Origin: Cadophora sp. MPI-SDFR-AT-0126
Lineage: Eukaryota > Ascomycota > Leotiomycetes > Helotiales > Ploettnerulaceae
Direction: 5' to 3'
Length of the DNA: 64,000 bases
Assembly: GCA_020747065.1 (NCBI GenBank)
Contig: JAGMVK010000005.1
Location: 1,364,001 to 1,428,000, forward strand
Positions 43,724 through 57,049 of the stretch are shown here, piece after piece. The notes below the pieces were generated by a model, which saw only the letters and a program-made list of their open reading frames with translations, made no database searches and was not told the origin of the DNA. A program made the translations under genes and the position numbers. Position 1 is the stretch's first letter. Every line of letters starts with the position of its first letter.

Positions 43724-44965
43724 ATGGCTCCCACATTGGAGGTACGCTATGAGGAGAGCGCAAACAGCACGGCTCTTCCATCCAAGGCCAAAGCCCCTTC
43801 CGTCTCGTCATATGTCCCAGGGCGAACAGTCGTTCAAAAGCACGACACTTACAAGTATGAAGACTTGAAGCCATACTTTCCAGACAAAACATGGCCAGCC
43901 CTAGAAGAAGTACCGTACGCAGACAAGGCACAATTCGGAGATCCAACATTCAAAAACCTCCTCTCAACTGCCACCGACATTTTTGACTATAACCCAAAAG
44001 TCGGCACTGAAGTCCACGGCGTAGATCTCTCCAATCTCACAGACGCAGCTAAGAACGATCTCGCCCTTCTCATCGCCACCCGAGGTGTAGTCTTCTTCCG
44101 GAACCAGAAGAACCTCACAATCGAGAAGCAACGAGAACTAGGTGCCTACTTCGGCACTCTGCACAAGCACGCCACGACATCGGTGCCCAAGCGTGGGGAT
44201 CTCGATGATGTGCACGTCGTGTACACGGATGAGAAATCCAGGGATCAGAGAGCTATGTTCGCGCCCAGCTTTCTGTGGCATTCAGACGTCACGTATGAGA
44301 TTCAACCGCCTTCCTACACTTCGCTGAAAGTGCTCACTGGACCTCCTCGCGGCGGCGGCGGCGATACGCTTTGGTCTTCACAGTATGCTGCTTATGATGC
44401 ACTGTCCGCGCCGATGCAGAAATATCTTGAGTCGTTGACTGCATTGCATTCTTCGCATATGCAAGCTGAAGGATCGAGAGCTGCTGGGAGAACGGTCAGG
44501 AGAGAGCCGATTATTACAGAACATCCGTTGATTCGGTCTCATCCTGTCACGGGATGGAAAGCACTTTTCTTCAACCCTGGATTTGTGACGAAGATTGTGG
44601 GGATTCCGAAGGTGGAGAGCGATGTGATTATTGGGTATTTGAATGAGGTGGTTGCTACAACACAGGAGTTGCATGTGAGGTTCCAGTGGGGAGAGGATGA
44701 TGTGGCGTTTTGGGATAACAGAGTAACGGTGAGTCGAATCTACTTTTACGGCTGATTTGTTTGGACTCGTGCTGATGTACAACAGAATCATTCTGCTTCT
44801 TACGGATTCGCTCCTCATCGGAGACATGCTGTGAGGGTAGCCTGCCAAGCTGAGAGACCGACTTTGGCTCCTAATGCAAAGAGTCAGGAGGAGGATCTGG
44901 CGGGGAGGTATGGCTTACCTACTGTCAATAAGGATGGTAGTCAGCAGAGTAACTACAATGATTGA
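43724..44965 (+). CDS. TauD/TfdA-family Fe(II)/2-oxoglutarate dioxygenase
   Basis: Predicted CDS join(43724..44728, 44786..44965), 394 aa. Enzymes of this family use iron and 2-oxoglutarate to oxidise substrates such as taurine, alkyl sulfates or sulfonates; fungal members of this length include the Jlp1-like sulfonate dioxygenases. The iron ligands are visible: H186 and D188 in FLWHSDVTYE, and H337 in NHSASYG, with the oxoglutarate-binding Arg in RRHAVRVA. GTEVHGVDLSNLTD and RGVVFFRNQ are typical N-terminal family segments. One 57-nt intron lies between the first two ligands and the last. The substrate is not decided; a role in sulfur scavenging is a guess from the family. Confidence 0.88.
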
Positions 44966-45259
44966 GGCTGAATTCCGTCTGGCTGTGTGACTTTCATTCT
45001 TGCGGCGATTGAGCGGGCGTTGGGATGGGACAAATTGTGTCCAGGAAGGGCAGGAATTATATTTTTCATGAGACATGACCTTTGACGATAGTCTATACCA
45101 ATGAATATACAACACAGATCACTTCAGTGTGATTACGTACTGATTATCGACTTATTCATTGGTATTTTCATCAAACCATGATCCTTATCACACTCACATA
45201 CCCTGATACTTCTTATATGCAGCCCAGACTCCAAACTCCACCCATTTTCCATCTAGAAA

Positions 45260-46916
45260 TCAGTACAGCCCATTTCTCCGTCCGTTCCTTTGTCCATTCC
45301 GACTCTCCCCGAATCCATCAAGTTGCAAGCTTTGCAATCCCTCTCGAGCTCCTCCAACCTTCGAAGCAACAGCTATCATCCCTTGTTCGAAATCGTTCAG
45401 AACTGCAATGAGCTCCGATCGTGCATCCTCCTGACCTGTGGAGGTGCCATTTCTCTTGGCGACCAAGGCATTGATTTGCTGGGCGCTGTTCGCCTCGACC
45501 GATCTGAGATGTTGCTCGATTTCGACGATGTGTTTTTGGTATGTGGAGAGTGTGGAGGCTAGCTCATCAGCGGTTTCATTGAAGAAGCTGACGATATCTT
45601 GGGCATCTGCATCGTCGTTCTCCTGGCCACGACTGTCATTTGCTGCAGGGTTTCCTGACCAGACGCCGGTGTTGTGGTATTGAGGAGGTAGTTTTAGGTT
45701 GTCAATAGCCTTGAAGCTCAATTTTGCGTGTTCTGCATCAACCTTGATGAGTTTCTGGACGATAGAAATTGCCTGTGCGTCTGAATCCTGGGCATTCTCA
45801 ACACCAATGCGTTTTCTTCTGACAAACTCAACATCATGAGGGACCTGGGCGAGTTGATTGTTGTGGGCTGGCATAATAGCATCGCAGTCGTTCTTCAGTC
45901 GGATTTGCCCCTGAATAACATCGTCAAAGAGCTTGATCTGCTTCTGTAGGTCATCGTGAAGGTCATTGAATCGTGTTGTACCTCGGAGCTGGCTAACGTC
46001 AATCCGGACACCTGGAACCGTCTGCTGCTGATTTGCAGACTGTCCCATGGACAAGCCACCACTTAAAGTGCTTCCAAACAGACCACCTCCTTGATTCTGG
46101 TTTAAAGTAGGGAAGGTGGAGTTCTGCTGTTGCTGTGTTTGGGATTGCTGTTGATTTTGAGTCGTGCTTCCAAGACCACCACCACTAAATTTGGTCAGCT
46201 TATTCTACACAAAGAAGGCATCATAACTCACAACAAGGACGTAGCTGGCTTGGCCTGATTTTGTCCCTGGCCGCTCAATCCACCGAATAGTCCGCCTCCC
46301 GAAGCACCTTGCGCTGGTTGGGCTGGGGCCGCGCCGAAGAGTCCACCAGATTGTTGAGGCTGAGAGGTTGTTGTAGAAGCTCCAAATAGACCAGTGGTCT
46401 GACCAGGTTGTGTTGTAGCAGTATTTCCAAACAACCCACTACTCTGCTGAGGTTGCGCAGCGCCAAATAGGCCTCCTGTCTGTGGTTGCGTGCTTGCTGC
46501 TGTTGACCCAAACAACCCTCCGGTCTGAGGCTGGGAAGCTGGTGTATTCGATCCAAACAGTCCTCCAGATTGAGGTTGAGTCGCCGTAGACCCAAACAAT
46601 CCTCCTGCTTGCGGTTGACTTGTTGTAGCCGTCGATCCAAACAACCCCCCCGTCTGTGGTGCTGATGTCGTCGTTGTCGATGAACCAAAAAGCCCACCAG
46701 GCTTACTGGTCGCCGTATTCCCAAACATTCCTCCTGCTGCCGGTGTTGTGCCTGAACCACTAGATGCGCTGTCAGAATTGATTTGGATCTTGCCGTCGAG
46801 GTTGTCGCGGTATTGATCTCGACGCCGAGAGACGGAGATACTCACAATAATGAATTGGCAGAATTTGTGTTGATACTTAATCCGCCGGGTCCACTCGCAG
46901 ATCTTGCCAGGGCCAT
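45260..46916 (-). CDS. NUP49: Nucleoporin Nup49/NSP49 (GLFG type)
   Basis: Predicted CDS complement(45260..46184, 46232..46768, 46846..46916), 510 aa. It belongs to the Nsp1-Nup57-Nup49 central channel complex of the nuclear pore. The N-terminal half carries about ten GGLFGS/GLFGN repeats separated by Thr/Gln/Ser/Pro spacers, the FG barrier. The C-terminal half, starting VPGVRIDVSQLRGTTRFND, is the conserved helical domain, with the LKLPPQYHNTGVW motif and long coiled coils. The first exon (MALARSASGPGGLSINTNSA) is joined by a 77-nt intron in which a TT|C codon gives Phe. The two inner introns are phase 2. Nup57 is the main alternative; the TTRFNDL region favours Nup49. It is divergent from fip1. 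Confidence 0.83.
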
Positions 46917-47132
46917 TGCTTCCCACACGCGCCTTCCAGAAGTATCAAATCAGGGCCGTGGCACACGTCCTACAGCTGGAATGGAATGCGACCTGTAACC
47001 TGAATCTTCTGGAGACGCGGGCAAAATAATCGAAAGCGCGCTAAGCGACTAAGCTCCGAGTACCTTGCAGCAGCAAGGTCAATCGCCCTTCTCAACCTTT
47101 CTTCTCAACAACATAAATGTAAAATCGCTAAG
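46917..47132. promoter_or_regulatory. Compact divergent promoter NUP49/fip1
   Basis: Only 216 bp separate the two ATGs, so the promoters must overlap. Both products serve mRNA maturation or export. No named site is assigned. Confidence 0.5.
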
Positions 47133-48238
47133 ATGGATGTCGATGAAGACGATGATTTCTATGCGCCCGAGGAGGGTACAGAGGAGACTGCAGAACAACC
47201 GGAAAAGACGGAGGCAGCCCCTCCTGCAGCTGCCAAGCCAGAACAAGAGGACGAGGATCTCGAGGAAGGCGAGGAAGACGAGGCAGAGTCAGAGGACAGT
47301 GATTCAGTACGTGCGGACCAAGATCTTAAACAGGCATTTAATTTACCATTGATCTAGGACATAGATATCATCACCGAGCGGAAAGATGGGTCGAAAGCTG
47401 CCCCTCCATCGTGAGCATTTACGCTGTATGCAGTCAAACACTTCTAACACCAGAATAGTCAACCAAAATACAACGAGATCCGAAATATTTCCCAAAGGAC
47501 GACTGCGAATGAAGTAGTTGCAAAGGCACCTGTGGTCAAGAAGGAAGCAACAAAGGCTACCGCGCAGGTTTCTGGAGCGGATTTGCCAGGAATATCAACG
47601 TCCAAGATTGACGTTGATGCGAAGCCAATATACGAGCCAGCTGGAAAGCCGATTACTCAAGTCAACATTGATGAAGGTATGCTTAGCTCCTGACCTCTTT
47701 ACAGTAGTCTGCTGACTCAATAGACTTGAATGAGAACGACAAACCATGGCGCAGACCAGGCACGGATATCAGTGACTACTTCAATTACGGCTTCGACGAG
47801 TTTACATGGGCCCTTTATGCAAGCAAGCAGGACTCAATAAGGGCCGAGTTCAGTCCCGAGAAAGTGGCCGCGAATCAGAAGAAGATGTTGGATGACATGA
47901 ACATGATGATGTCTATGGGAGCGATGCCCGGAATGATCCCAGGAGCGGCTGGAGGGGCAATGCCAGGCATGGAGGGAATGACACCCGAAATGCTTCAACA
48001 GATGCAGCAAATGATGGCATCCGGTATGGACCCAAGTCAGATGGATCCTGCTATGTTCGGTCAAGGAGGTGCTGGAGCCGGTCCTCAAAGTGGACAGGGC
48101 TTTGGGGGTCAAGGTTTCGGTCAGGGCCAGAATCAATATGGGTATGATCAGGGCATGGCCAACTCTGGAGACAACAGGAACCGCGGAGGGAACTTCGGAA
48201 GAGGACGTGGTGGTAGAAGAGGCGGCGGCGGATGGTGA
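47133..48238 (+). CDS. fip1: Pre-mRNA polyadenylation factor Fip1
   Basis: Predicted CDS join(47133..47306, 47358..47410, 47459..47676, 47724..48238), 319 aa. Fip1 is part of the cleavage and polyadenylation factor in the nucleus and tethers poly(A) polymerase. The N-terminus is very acidic (DVDEDDDFYAPEEG and an E/D-rich run to about residue 58). The Fip1 signature lies at about residues 152-176 and includes NDKPWRRPGTDISDYFNYGF. The C-terminus is Met/Gly/Gln-rich and ends in an RGRGGRRGGGG tail that could bind RNA. Introns are 51, 48 and 47 nt; the phase-2 and phase-1 junctions restore Ser and Asp codons in the conserved reading. Confidence 0.92.
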
Positions 48239-51200
48239 TTCTAGAGTGATTCTCTAACGGCGTTCCGGATGCATCGCAGAGGGGCAAGGAGTCTGGCTCT
48301 TTGGGTAAATGGCAAGTGGTCAATAAATGGCCAATTGCTTCGTATCTATGGTTGTTGTTGCTTGCATTTCTGAACTTTTGATCCTGATTTTTATGTGCTG
48401 TGCTAAATGAGCTGCACTGGAGTGCTGTGCAGTCAAATTTGCGACCTTAAGGTACGCTTCTTATGTCTTATTTGTCCTGCTTGCTATGAAACCGGGATAT
48501 CGTGAATCCTCGGCAAGATTGGAACCGAATATTACAGATCCCAATGAGCCTTTGATGCTTGTTCACGCCGTGGCAGTGCTCTACAAGCTGTTCCACAAGC
48601 CGACCCTGTATGGCATGGAGCCATTGTCGTTAAGGATAGCAAGAACGGTGAATATCAACATCCTTTCCCAAAAAGAAACCTCCGCTAATAAATTCGTCTA
48701 TCATTCCAGCGAAGGGTGTCATCATGCCATGCCACCTTCCGGCCCCACCGGTAGAGCGCAATTACAATGTGCTGCGAAGTCCAGTGGACTAAATCTTATT
48801 CTAGCTTCATCAAGCGACAATGTTCATCAAGTGAGGCTCTGGTAGCTTTCCACCTGTTCTACAAAGGCAATTAAGCATTAGAACGAAAATTAACTGTCCA
48901 GTAGGTACCAGGCGGCATACCAAACATTACAATTCCAGCAGCATGCAATTTCCGCACTGGTTAATATATGTTCCAGTAGATACACCTAGTTCTGTCGCCA
49001 TACACAGGGAAGGTGCCTTTTTCCTACTGTAAATCTAGATTCAAAACGGTCTCGCTTAGACCGATTTAGGAACTCCTACTAGTCCTATAACCTACATTTC
49101 TTTTCATCTAAAGTATCCTTACAGCTTCCAGTGACTGCGTAACAGTGATTTGAGATAGCTGTTGTCTTTTGCGTCATGATACCTCGCTAACCGATGAAGC
49201 AGACTTTCATAAATTGGTGCGTTAGCACCAACGTCGTTGATATATGCAATGCTCGAGTGCTATAAAGGTCATGATCTTTTAAGCTGTTCTGTAACGCACC
49301 TCATTCAAGAGTCAAAAAGTCAATAGCTAGCTTTAGAAGCGCCCTTTTCTTTCACAGAAAAAGCAGCTCAAGGCCACAGACAGCTAAGGTAGTATGTTTA
49401 TGTCTTCGAAGAAGACATTAGACATCAAACAACTCTCCCATGAGCCAGAACTTGTCAATAAAGATGAATTGGCATCACCTTCAAGGTAGGCTATTGTCCG
49501 CACAGTCTGTCGTTCTTGAGTCTACCAAAAAAGATCTAGGAAATTCTTGCCAAGGCAATACTTCGACACTTCGAAGTAATACGACCATTCAACATAACGA
49601 CAGTCTGCAAAGGCAAATATGAGTGCTCTAGCATGTCCGTCTAATAGCATTCACCGGAAGGAAAGGATTGCTCTGCCAGTGGAGGTAAGTAAGAGTCTAG
49701 AAGGTTCTCCAGGTACCTCGAGTTTATAAAGCTTGACAAGACATTAATGTGAACAACTACCTAGGAATAGATTGACGATCTACAATACTTGATCGTCGCA
49801 TTGTCTGTATTTACAGTGTGATGATTGAGGTGCAGGAGTGGAAAACTCCCAAGGGTAAGAATGTGCACCGAACCGTAAAATCACGGACAATAGAACTGAG
49901 AAGAATCTATAAGATAAAGATGAAGACTCTTTTGGAGCCAGATCTATTCACCTACATAGCAGTCTTGTCCTGCATTGTGTGCCTTTTGGGCAGGCACGCT
50001 AAGGAAGTGGTGCTGGCCAGGCCGCTTCAGACGGGGATCCTTCTGCATTTGTTTCTCCTCCGTCCTCTAATTGAATCCCCAGCACATCGATCACCTTCTA
50101 ATTCTATTACTTTTGCGTGTATGATCTTTTAATTGTCTTCTGTCACGATCTCAAAGACCCTGCCAGTTGTGGTCTGGCTTGTTCTGGACTCTCAGGCCTT
50201 CCCAGCTCCCGGGGACCTCTCGGATCATTCGAAAGCGCTTCCAGACCGCTCAAAGACTTCCTGAGTAGCTCCATTGGCACTTCGATCACCTTGCGAGTCT
50301 GCTGTGGCAGTTTTAAATACTGGATTGCTTGGTGAAGGTTGGTACGAGACTTATCAGAGCTTCAGAGCTTCAGAGCTTTGGCTGTCAATGACACTCACAG
50401 ATCAACAATTGTTAGCCTACCATACGACTCTAGCTTCATACTTTAGCACCCTGTGACTCTTTCTGGGGTATCTTTACTTGTCAATTTCTGTCTGGTACCA
50501 TGTTAGAGATGTGCAGAAGCCCCCGGTGGTCAATCACGACCAGGCTTCTGTACCCAATGCAAGGAATCATAGATTCTTCATATGGTAAGTTTCCAGAACT
50601 CTTTTCAGTCACAAATCCAAGATATATTCCCTATTAGCAATGGCTTTTGACATACCGCGACGTTGTGCTGACCGTAGATGTGTTTGTCCCAGAAGCTTTC
50701 CTCCACCGCGATTGACGACTACCTCAACCACAATCACGAAGCCACGAAACACGCACAGCGAAATATATGCTCCTAATTCTACACGAAACACCACCATCGA
50801 AAAGCTACACTTGAACAATGTGGAACATAAGCTGATATCAGGTATGGAGGGCAATGGTATTACTGTTGGCTAGTAAGACCAGTGACCTGCCAGCCCCAGG
50901 ATGAAGAACACCTTACAATGAAGCAGTTCAATCAATCGACGGCTATAATGGCTTGTTCTGGAGTGAGTTTTCTTCTATAAGCATTTCTAGAAGTGCCGCT
51001 GCTCATGGACAGACATCTTACATTTGACAAGGCCACAATACAATTGATCTCCACAACCCGCTGGACATGATCACTTACTGGTCGGTATGCTGCGCCCACC
51101 TCCGTTACTATAGAATTTTACTGGCCTTGAAGTCCCAGATCATCTTGCAAAACGACAGCAGCCTCAGATACGCCGTACATATCTCCTACCCAATTCGACG

Positions 51201-54200
51201 ACATGCCGCTGAATACATACCCAAGCTTCACATATAAATGCTCGATCTACACCACCACATATATACCGAGTTGGGACTATTTGATATTATTCAGGAATTA
51301 GCTCGCGGTGTCTCCGAGAGCCATCTCCTCTACAGCTTGTTGATCGCGGCGGAAGCTTCGAAAGAATAAACAATATGTGTACGGCTGCCAAATGGATACC
51401 TCCACCTTTAGGTACGTGCTTGATGTTGTCATGAATGGTTTGCTTTCAACTGATTTCATACTTCCTGGAACTTCCTTCACTTTGCGTCCTCTGCTCTGCT
51501 AGTTCTTTGAGCTGGGATCTGTCAATTTGAGCGTCGCCATTATTTAGTGGTCAAGTTAAGCTGTAGTCCAGCGAAACGTCAGCTATTTTTACAGCTCGCT
51601 CCTACTGAGAAAAGCCTCCCGAATTCTCTGCAAATCCTTACGGACGGGATCTGTAGTCACTGCGAGGGCTTTCTTTACGGATCAAATTCCGGATTTCACT
51701 ACCTTATTGTTTCTGAAGAAGAATGAAAGGTAGAATATTACAAGATTGAGTTAATATATTGCAGGAATGGGAAATGGCAATACGCGATTGATTGATAGGG
51801 ACGGACTATAGCTACAAGGCTTTTCATCCTCGGCTTACCTCACAAAATCCCCAATCGCAAGAGTAGAGAAGCTCGAAACCTCCTCGGGCTGGTGCCAGCC
51901 ATGTTCTCTGCCTAGTGGATCAGATCTCGCTCTCATCAAATATTTACTTGTCCAAAGATGCACCGAGACTGTTGGCGCGTTTCTTGAAGTATGGTTTACT
52001 GAAGGTTACAGGTGCTGTTGTCACACAGAATAGCGATGCCGCTTCCAGAAACATACAAGCCGGACCTTGCGAGCTTGTGAGGACTTGGCAAGCCTGAGAT
52101 GATATTGAAAGATTCAAGATTATCCATGATATCCAAGACAAACGGATATTTGCATTCTCGAGCAAGATCACACAGTGTTATGGATGACTCCCATGCTCCC
52201 AGAAAAGAGCATCATGGGCAAAAGCTCGCTTACACAACATCCCTGTCATCAACTGCCAAATGTTCTCGTCCAAGGATCAGCCATTCCATGTGGGATTCAA
52301 AAAGGTTCTCTTATGTTAAAATGAAAGCTACAAGCCACATCAGACCTTGGACATTGTCTCTGTCAGCTCGTTTGTCATCCTGCTCGTTCGTTGGATGGTG
52401 TTCGATGGGATATTCTGTTGTGGGTTAGGTCACAGAGAAGCACCTGTTCATGCCCGGGTGGAACTGCAATTTTCGACAAGTCTTGCCGATACCAATCTGC
52501 CTACACCATTTGGGAGCCAAGATCGGGGACGACTCATTCTTGGCGCGGTGGAATTTGAGGGGTCACGAGCATCAACAATCTTCAGAACAAGCTCTTACCG
52601 GAAGGAACCACGCGACTTCTCTACTCATTTCAACGTCATGAGGAAAACCGAGGCCAATTTCTAGTTGAATTGAAGCCAATTGGACGAGTCGTCGGTGCAA
52701 TTAGTCCTAGCTTGTCCTCTTTGGGCTTCTTTCGCTACCTCAGCCTCGCGCTCTCCGCTTTACAAAACCCTTCGTCTCTCCTCGATAATCCTCCTCCTCC
52801 AGCATCCACCAACTTTCATTCTCCTACTAACGATAGCGTCGAAGACACTGCTGAGAAATTCTAGCGGTTGGAAGAACTTCTGCTTCACGACTTTTCGACA
52901 GTCCTCCCAATCTCTCCCTCATACCCTTGGCAAGGCGCATGCCTACTCTGTTGAGAATACATCTTCGACATCGAACCCCCGGAAGTTCCCCAACACAGCA
53001 AGCGACATTGGCAGAAACTATTCCTCTTTCGGAAACTTCAGCCTCATAACCTGCCCTCATCCTCTGGCCTCGTCTACAAAAAGGCCGACTACCTTTTACC
53101 TCGATCCTTGTTCAGCCTCCACGTCACCTCGAGTCTCCACCACAACGACCTCAAATCAACCTCCATACCACCTCAAGTCGTCGTCGACCTCGACTCAATT
53201 TATACCTTCGATCTCCTTCATCTACGGACTCACAGACATACTTCTTTCAATCAGACGTTGACCTATATCTGCCAAGACCTCAGCAAGGCAGTCTCTGCCT
53301 CGATTACCGCGAAGGATATCTATCACTGTTGGCAGCTAAACAACACTGAAGCTTGACTATTACACAACAGGTACGTAACAAGGATCAGAGCTACGATTGT
53401 GTTGAAACCACAAAAACACTCTCTTTGGGGAAGGAGCGCTTGGGGTCTTCTCCAGCTGTCTATGAATCGATCTCATTGCTTCTGTTCCCCTCCAGTTTTC
53501 TGCACTTTCAAGCTGTGGAGCGGAAAGTCATACGGCTTACCCTTCCCCACTGACCTTGAGATCCTGCACAAGACATACAGGAACATTGAGAACCACTGGG
53601 AATTCATCTTTTCTATGTACAGAGGTGGTGGTGGTATTACGCTGTTCTTTCACTCTCACCTTTCCCTCGAGCGCGCGCTCAATATTCACCCATGTCGCGC
53701 TATTGCGCAGCCTTGTCTCATTCATCCATCGTCTTCTGAACTTTCTGCCTGACCATCTCCTACAAATACAAGCACTTCTTTCGAGTCCACTCCTCTTCCT
53801 TCTCCAATCTTCTTCGTCTATCCTACGTCCTTCGATCTTCAACCTATCTCCTTTGATCTACTTCCTTCAACTTGCTTTCTTCACAAACATCTTCCAACAA
53901 CTTTGTATCTCATTCAAACACCCAACACAGCATGCCCAACTAGCATTGCCCTCCTAGCCGATAGCTCTGTTGGTACGTTATATATTGTTGTTCAATCTTT
54001 CACATAATCTCAAAACCAGTCCGATTCTCTCACAACCTTCAAGCTCCATACACACGTTCTTGTTGAAGCTTCCTTGTTAACAAATATGGGCGTTTAAGTG
54101 GGTGCGACGGTTCCAGATCTTCGAGATTGTCTCCATGTCTAATTCGAAATAAGGATATATGTTCGTTATCATTCTGATATCTTGCTTCAAGTCGAAGTAG

Positions 54201-54500
54201 TAAGGAAGCAATCTAGCTTGTGCATCATAGCACTGATATTGATATGCCTCGCCCATCCCAAGCTCTATTCTATCAGGCTTACTGTCTTCAGGGAGTCGTT
54301 CTTCCTTGAGGATTAAGTTTTGTCCGCTTCTTACATCCATACCCCCCCTTTTCCATGCGCTTTCTCCTTTCGAGGTCCCGTCGTACGCCCGTTACCCATT
54401 CCCAGGCTATCTTGTGGTTCCTCCTTTCAATCACCTCTGCTTAGGGGTTCCTGTCCTCTTGCGTACTTTCGTCAAGCTAACGAAGACCTTCAGCAAAAGA
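48239..54500. other. Long gene-poor region with pyrimidine-rich leader before the next gene
   Basis: No gene with family features is visible in 6.3 kb. Base composition is moderate, not RIP-like, with stops in all frames. A short tandem run of cagagctt-type units lies near 50355-50380. From about 52680 to 54500 the plus strand is strongly C/T-rich with GT-AG-like pairs (for example a donor at 53371). This looks like a long, possibly spliced 5' leader of the gene starting at 54501, as found for fungal regulatory genes. The open frames there (up to 193 codons) are probably by-products of composition. Confidence 0.4.
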
Positions 54501-57049
54501 ATGTCAACCCCGGACCCCGATGGCCGAGGTGGCTCTAAGAGCCAGCGTCAGACCTCTGGTCCTCAATCCCACCATGAATCCAACATCGATCCCGATCTTG
54601 ACTCGTCTTTGTTAAATACCCAAAGCACTACGGGTAGCCGAAACTTTGCATCAACTCACACGAACCAAGGCATAGCTCGACTCCTGATTGGTGGGTATGC
54701 TCATACCTTCAGTCCAGGACATTCGACCATTATGCAGAACAATACTGATTTCGATCCTCATACCCCAGCTTCTATGAAGCACCAACGATCTGGTAACGGT
54801 AGCACTTCGTTCGCGACTCCTCGGAAGCAAAAGTACGATTCACCCAGCAACATCCAAAACAGTGTTGGTGCTCCATATACTCCTCGTCATTACAACAACA
54901 ACGGCTTTCCCAATGCGAACTCTCCCTACCCAAGTTCAGCACCCACCATGACCCCGAGTCCTCTCAATGTCTCAAACTACAATAACTTTCGTAACACGCA
55001 GTCTCCACACGTTCCTCAAAGCTTCTTGAGCATGAATTCAGAGCCTCAGCAGCACCGCTCCTCTCGATCTTCCAACCAACCCATGGGAATGCTCGATCCT
55101 CAGTCCTCCCAAGGTCGTCAGAGCCTCATGAGCATGGCAAATATGTCCCAACAACGCCAATGCCCACAACCGCCCTTCAACCAGAATCGGTCATATGGAT
55201 CGAATGATGATGACTTGGATGCGGGTATCTTCGATTCTGGCTTTGATCTTGGTGCCATTGAAAACCAGGAGCAGAATTGGAACATGATTGGTAATGACAG
55301 TCAACTAGGCTTTGGTAATGGACAATCCATGGGCGAAGAGCAGTTCCAGATTAGAAACGGCCAGCAGCCCTTTGCAAATGCGCAATATCCAAGTCCAACT
55401 ACACTTGCTCGTCAAGATCTCGTTTACCGATCAGCCCAAGATGATGTGCATGATCATGAGGAACATATTGAGGGATACCCCGACGAGAGCGACGATGAGG
55501 AGGATAGTGACTACGAAGCTGAGAAAGGCGCCCCCTCGACTTCAAACACTGCATACAGTAACTCCCGCTCTGGTCCAAACGGTAACGTCTCGAAGTATCA
55601 GGGAATAATCAAAAGCGAGGGTGATTACAAGGCCTTACTAGCAAAGCGAGCCAAGTCTGCCAAGGATTCGGTGTCTAGAGGCCGTCAAGATACCTGCCCA
55701 ACACAGAACGACGAGATCCTCGAATACATTCATGAACTTTTCGACGCTATCATGAACACGGATGGCATCGTGGATAAGAAGGCTCAAGATGGCAGAAAAG
55801 CTCAAGCAGCTCGTCGCCTGGATGACAACTATTATTCTGCGGAGGTTGTCGAGATTGCTTGTTGGGAGTTGTTTGTGAGTTTATCGCTTATTTAGGTGCA
55901 TATGAAATACTAACGGACTACTGCAGATCAAGTGCCGACAGGCTTGCAAGGGAATTCGGCTCGTGGATGCTTACCACAAGACAAAGCGTGAGGGTAATGA
56001 CGTGCACGAAACCTTCAAAGAGCGATGGGACGCCATCATCAAGGCTTGCCAGGTAGTTTGGAAACCACATCATACGCATTAAGGTTCATTCTAACTCTTG
56101 CCAGCATTCGAAGGCTGTTTGCAAACAGGTGCTTGATCCTCTCTACGTGGACCGTCTTGTGGATGCACCTGACGCGCAGTTTCAAGTGAGTCAACTTGCT
56201 ATCAAACTTGACCGGCGTTGCCTAACTATTTCATAGATGAAACTCAATAACAAGAAGATTAACGCAGAGAGAGATAAGCAGAATAGACTCGGACGCCTGG
56301 CCATCAAAAATGGAGTCAGTTTAACTGATATTCCTGGCATGGTGAAGGAGGAAGAGAATGAGGATTCTATTATCACGCCTTCAAAGAGACCCACTCGACA
56401 ACGAGAGTCTGCTGTAAAGCGACGAACACCCAAGCAAGTCAAGTACGAGTACACCGACGAGGACGAAGATGGCGATCCGACGTACGAAACCCCTGTCAAG
56501 AAGGAGCGAGCAGGTACCATGACTGTCTCATCTCGTCCTGTACGCACACCTCGAAAGAGAACACCTCGCAACGTCGCCACATCTTCCGCGAAGACCATGA
56601 GCTCCCCGGTTTACCCTCTACCAACCCCTGAGCTGGAAATGGAGTACTGTGTGGCCATTTGTAACATCCTAAAGATTGATCCCGAGTTCGCAAAGCAATT
56701 TACACTTGAACAACTTCGGGTTTTCGCTAGACCATACAACTCCGAGCAGCAGGATGTATCATGGTACCATGAATCATTCACCAAGGGTCAACGCGGTCTC
56801 GGCCATCAGATGTATCACGCAAACGGCAAGCTTATCCCACACTTCACCTGGAAGCTCCGTGACTTGCAGGCTCTGGCTGTCGCTCGTGGGGAGCTGGAGC
56901 CAAATGGCGGACTAGTCGCTGACCATGAAGTCCAATACTACACCGTTGGAGACGATTCTGAGTTGAAGAAGAGCCTTGGAATTACTTTCAATTCTTTCGG
57001 CTTGAAGTTCTTCAATGAACCTCCTTCTCAGGAGGCTTATTCTTCCTAA
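54501..57049 (+). CDS. Large nuclear-type protein, function unknown
   Basis: Predicted CDS join(54501..55874, 55927..56052, 56105..56185, 56237..57049), 797 aa. The first half is low-complexity (Ser, Asn, Gln, Pro), with an acidic patch (ESDDEEDSDYEAE). A conserved-looking helical region spans the exon junctions (EILEYIHELFDAIMNTDGIV, then IACWELFIKCRQACKG). Next come basic stretches with repeated PVKKERAG/SRPVRTPRKRTPRN motifs, suggesting DNA or chromatin binding, and a folded C-terminal part (VAICNILKIDPEFAKQFTL onward). I do not recognise the family. A transcription-related regulator fits the long leader and composition but is inference. The start is the first ATG after the C/T-rich leader; the frame is open further upstream. 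Confidence 0.75.

Noticed and set aside
52680..53261. 193-codon plus-strand open frame, and another open frame nearby.
   Set aside because: The C/T-rich composition suppresses stops; residues are mostly Ser, Thr, Pro, Leu without domain pattern. A leader is more likely.
54077..54340. 87-codon minus-strand frame with a protein-like reading.
   Set aside because: Short, single, and opposite to the likely leader of the next gene; no homologue known to me. It could be rechecked by a database search.
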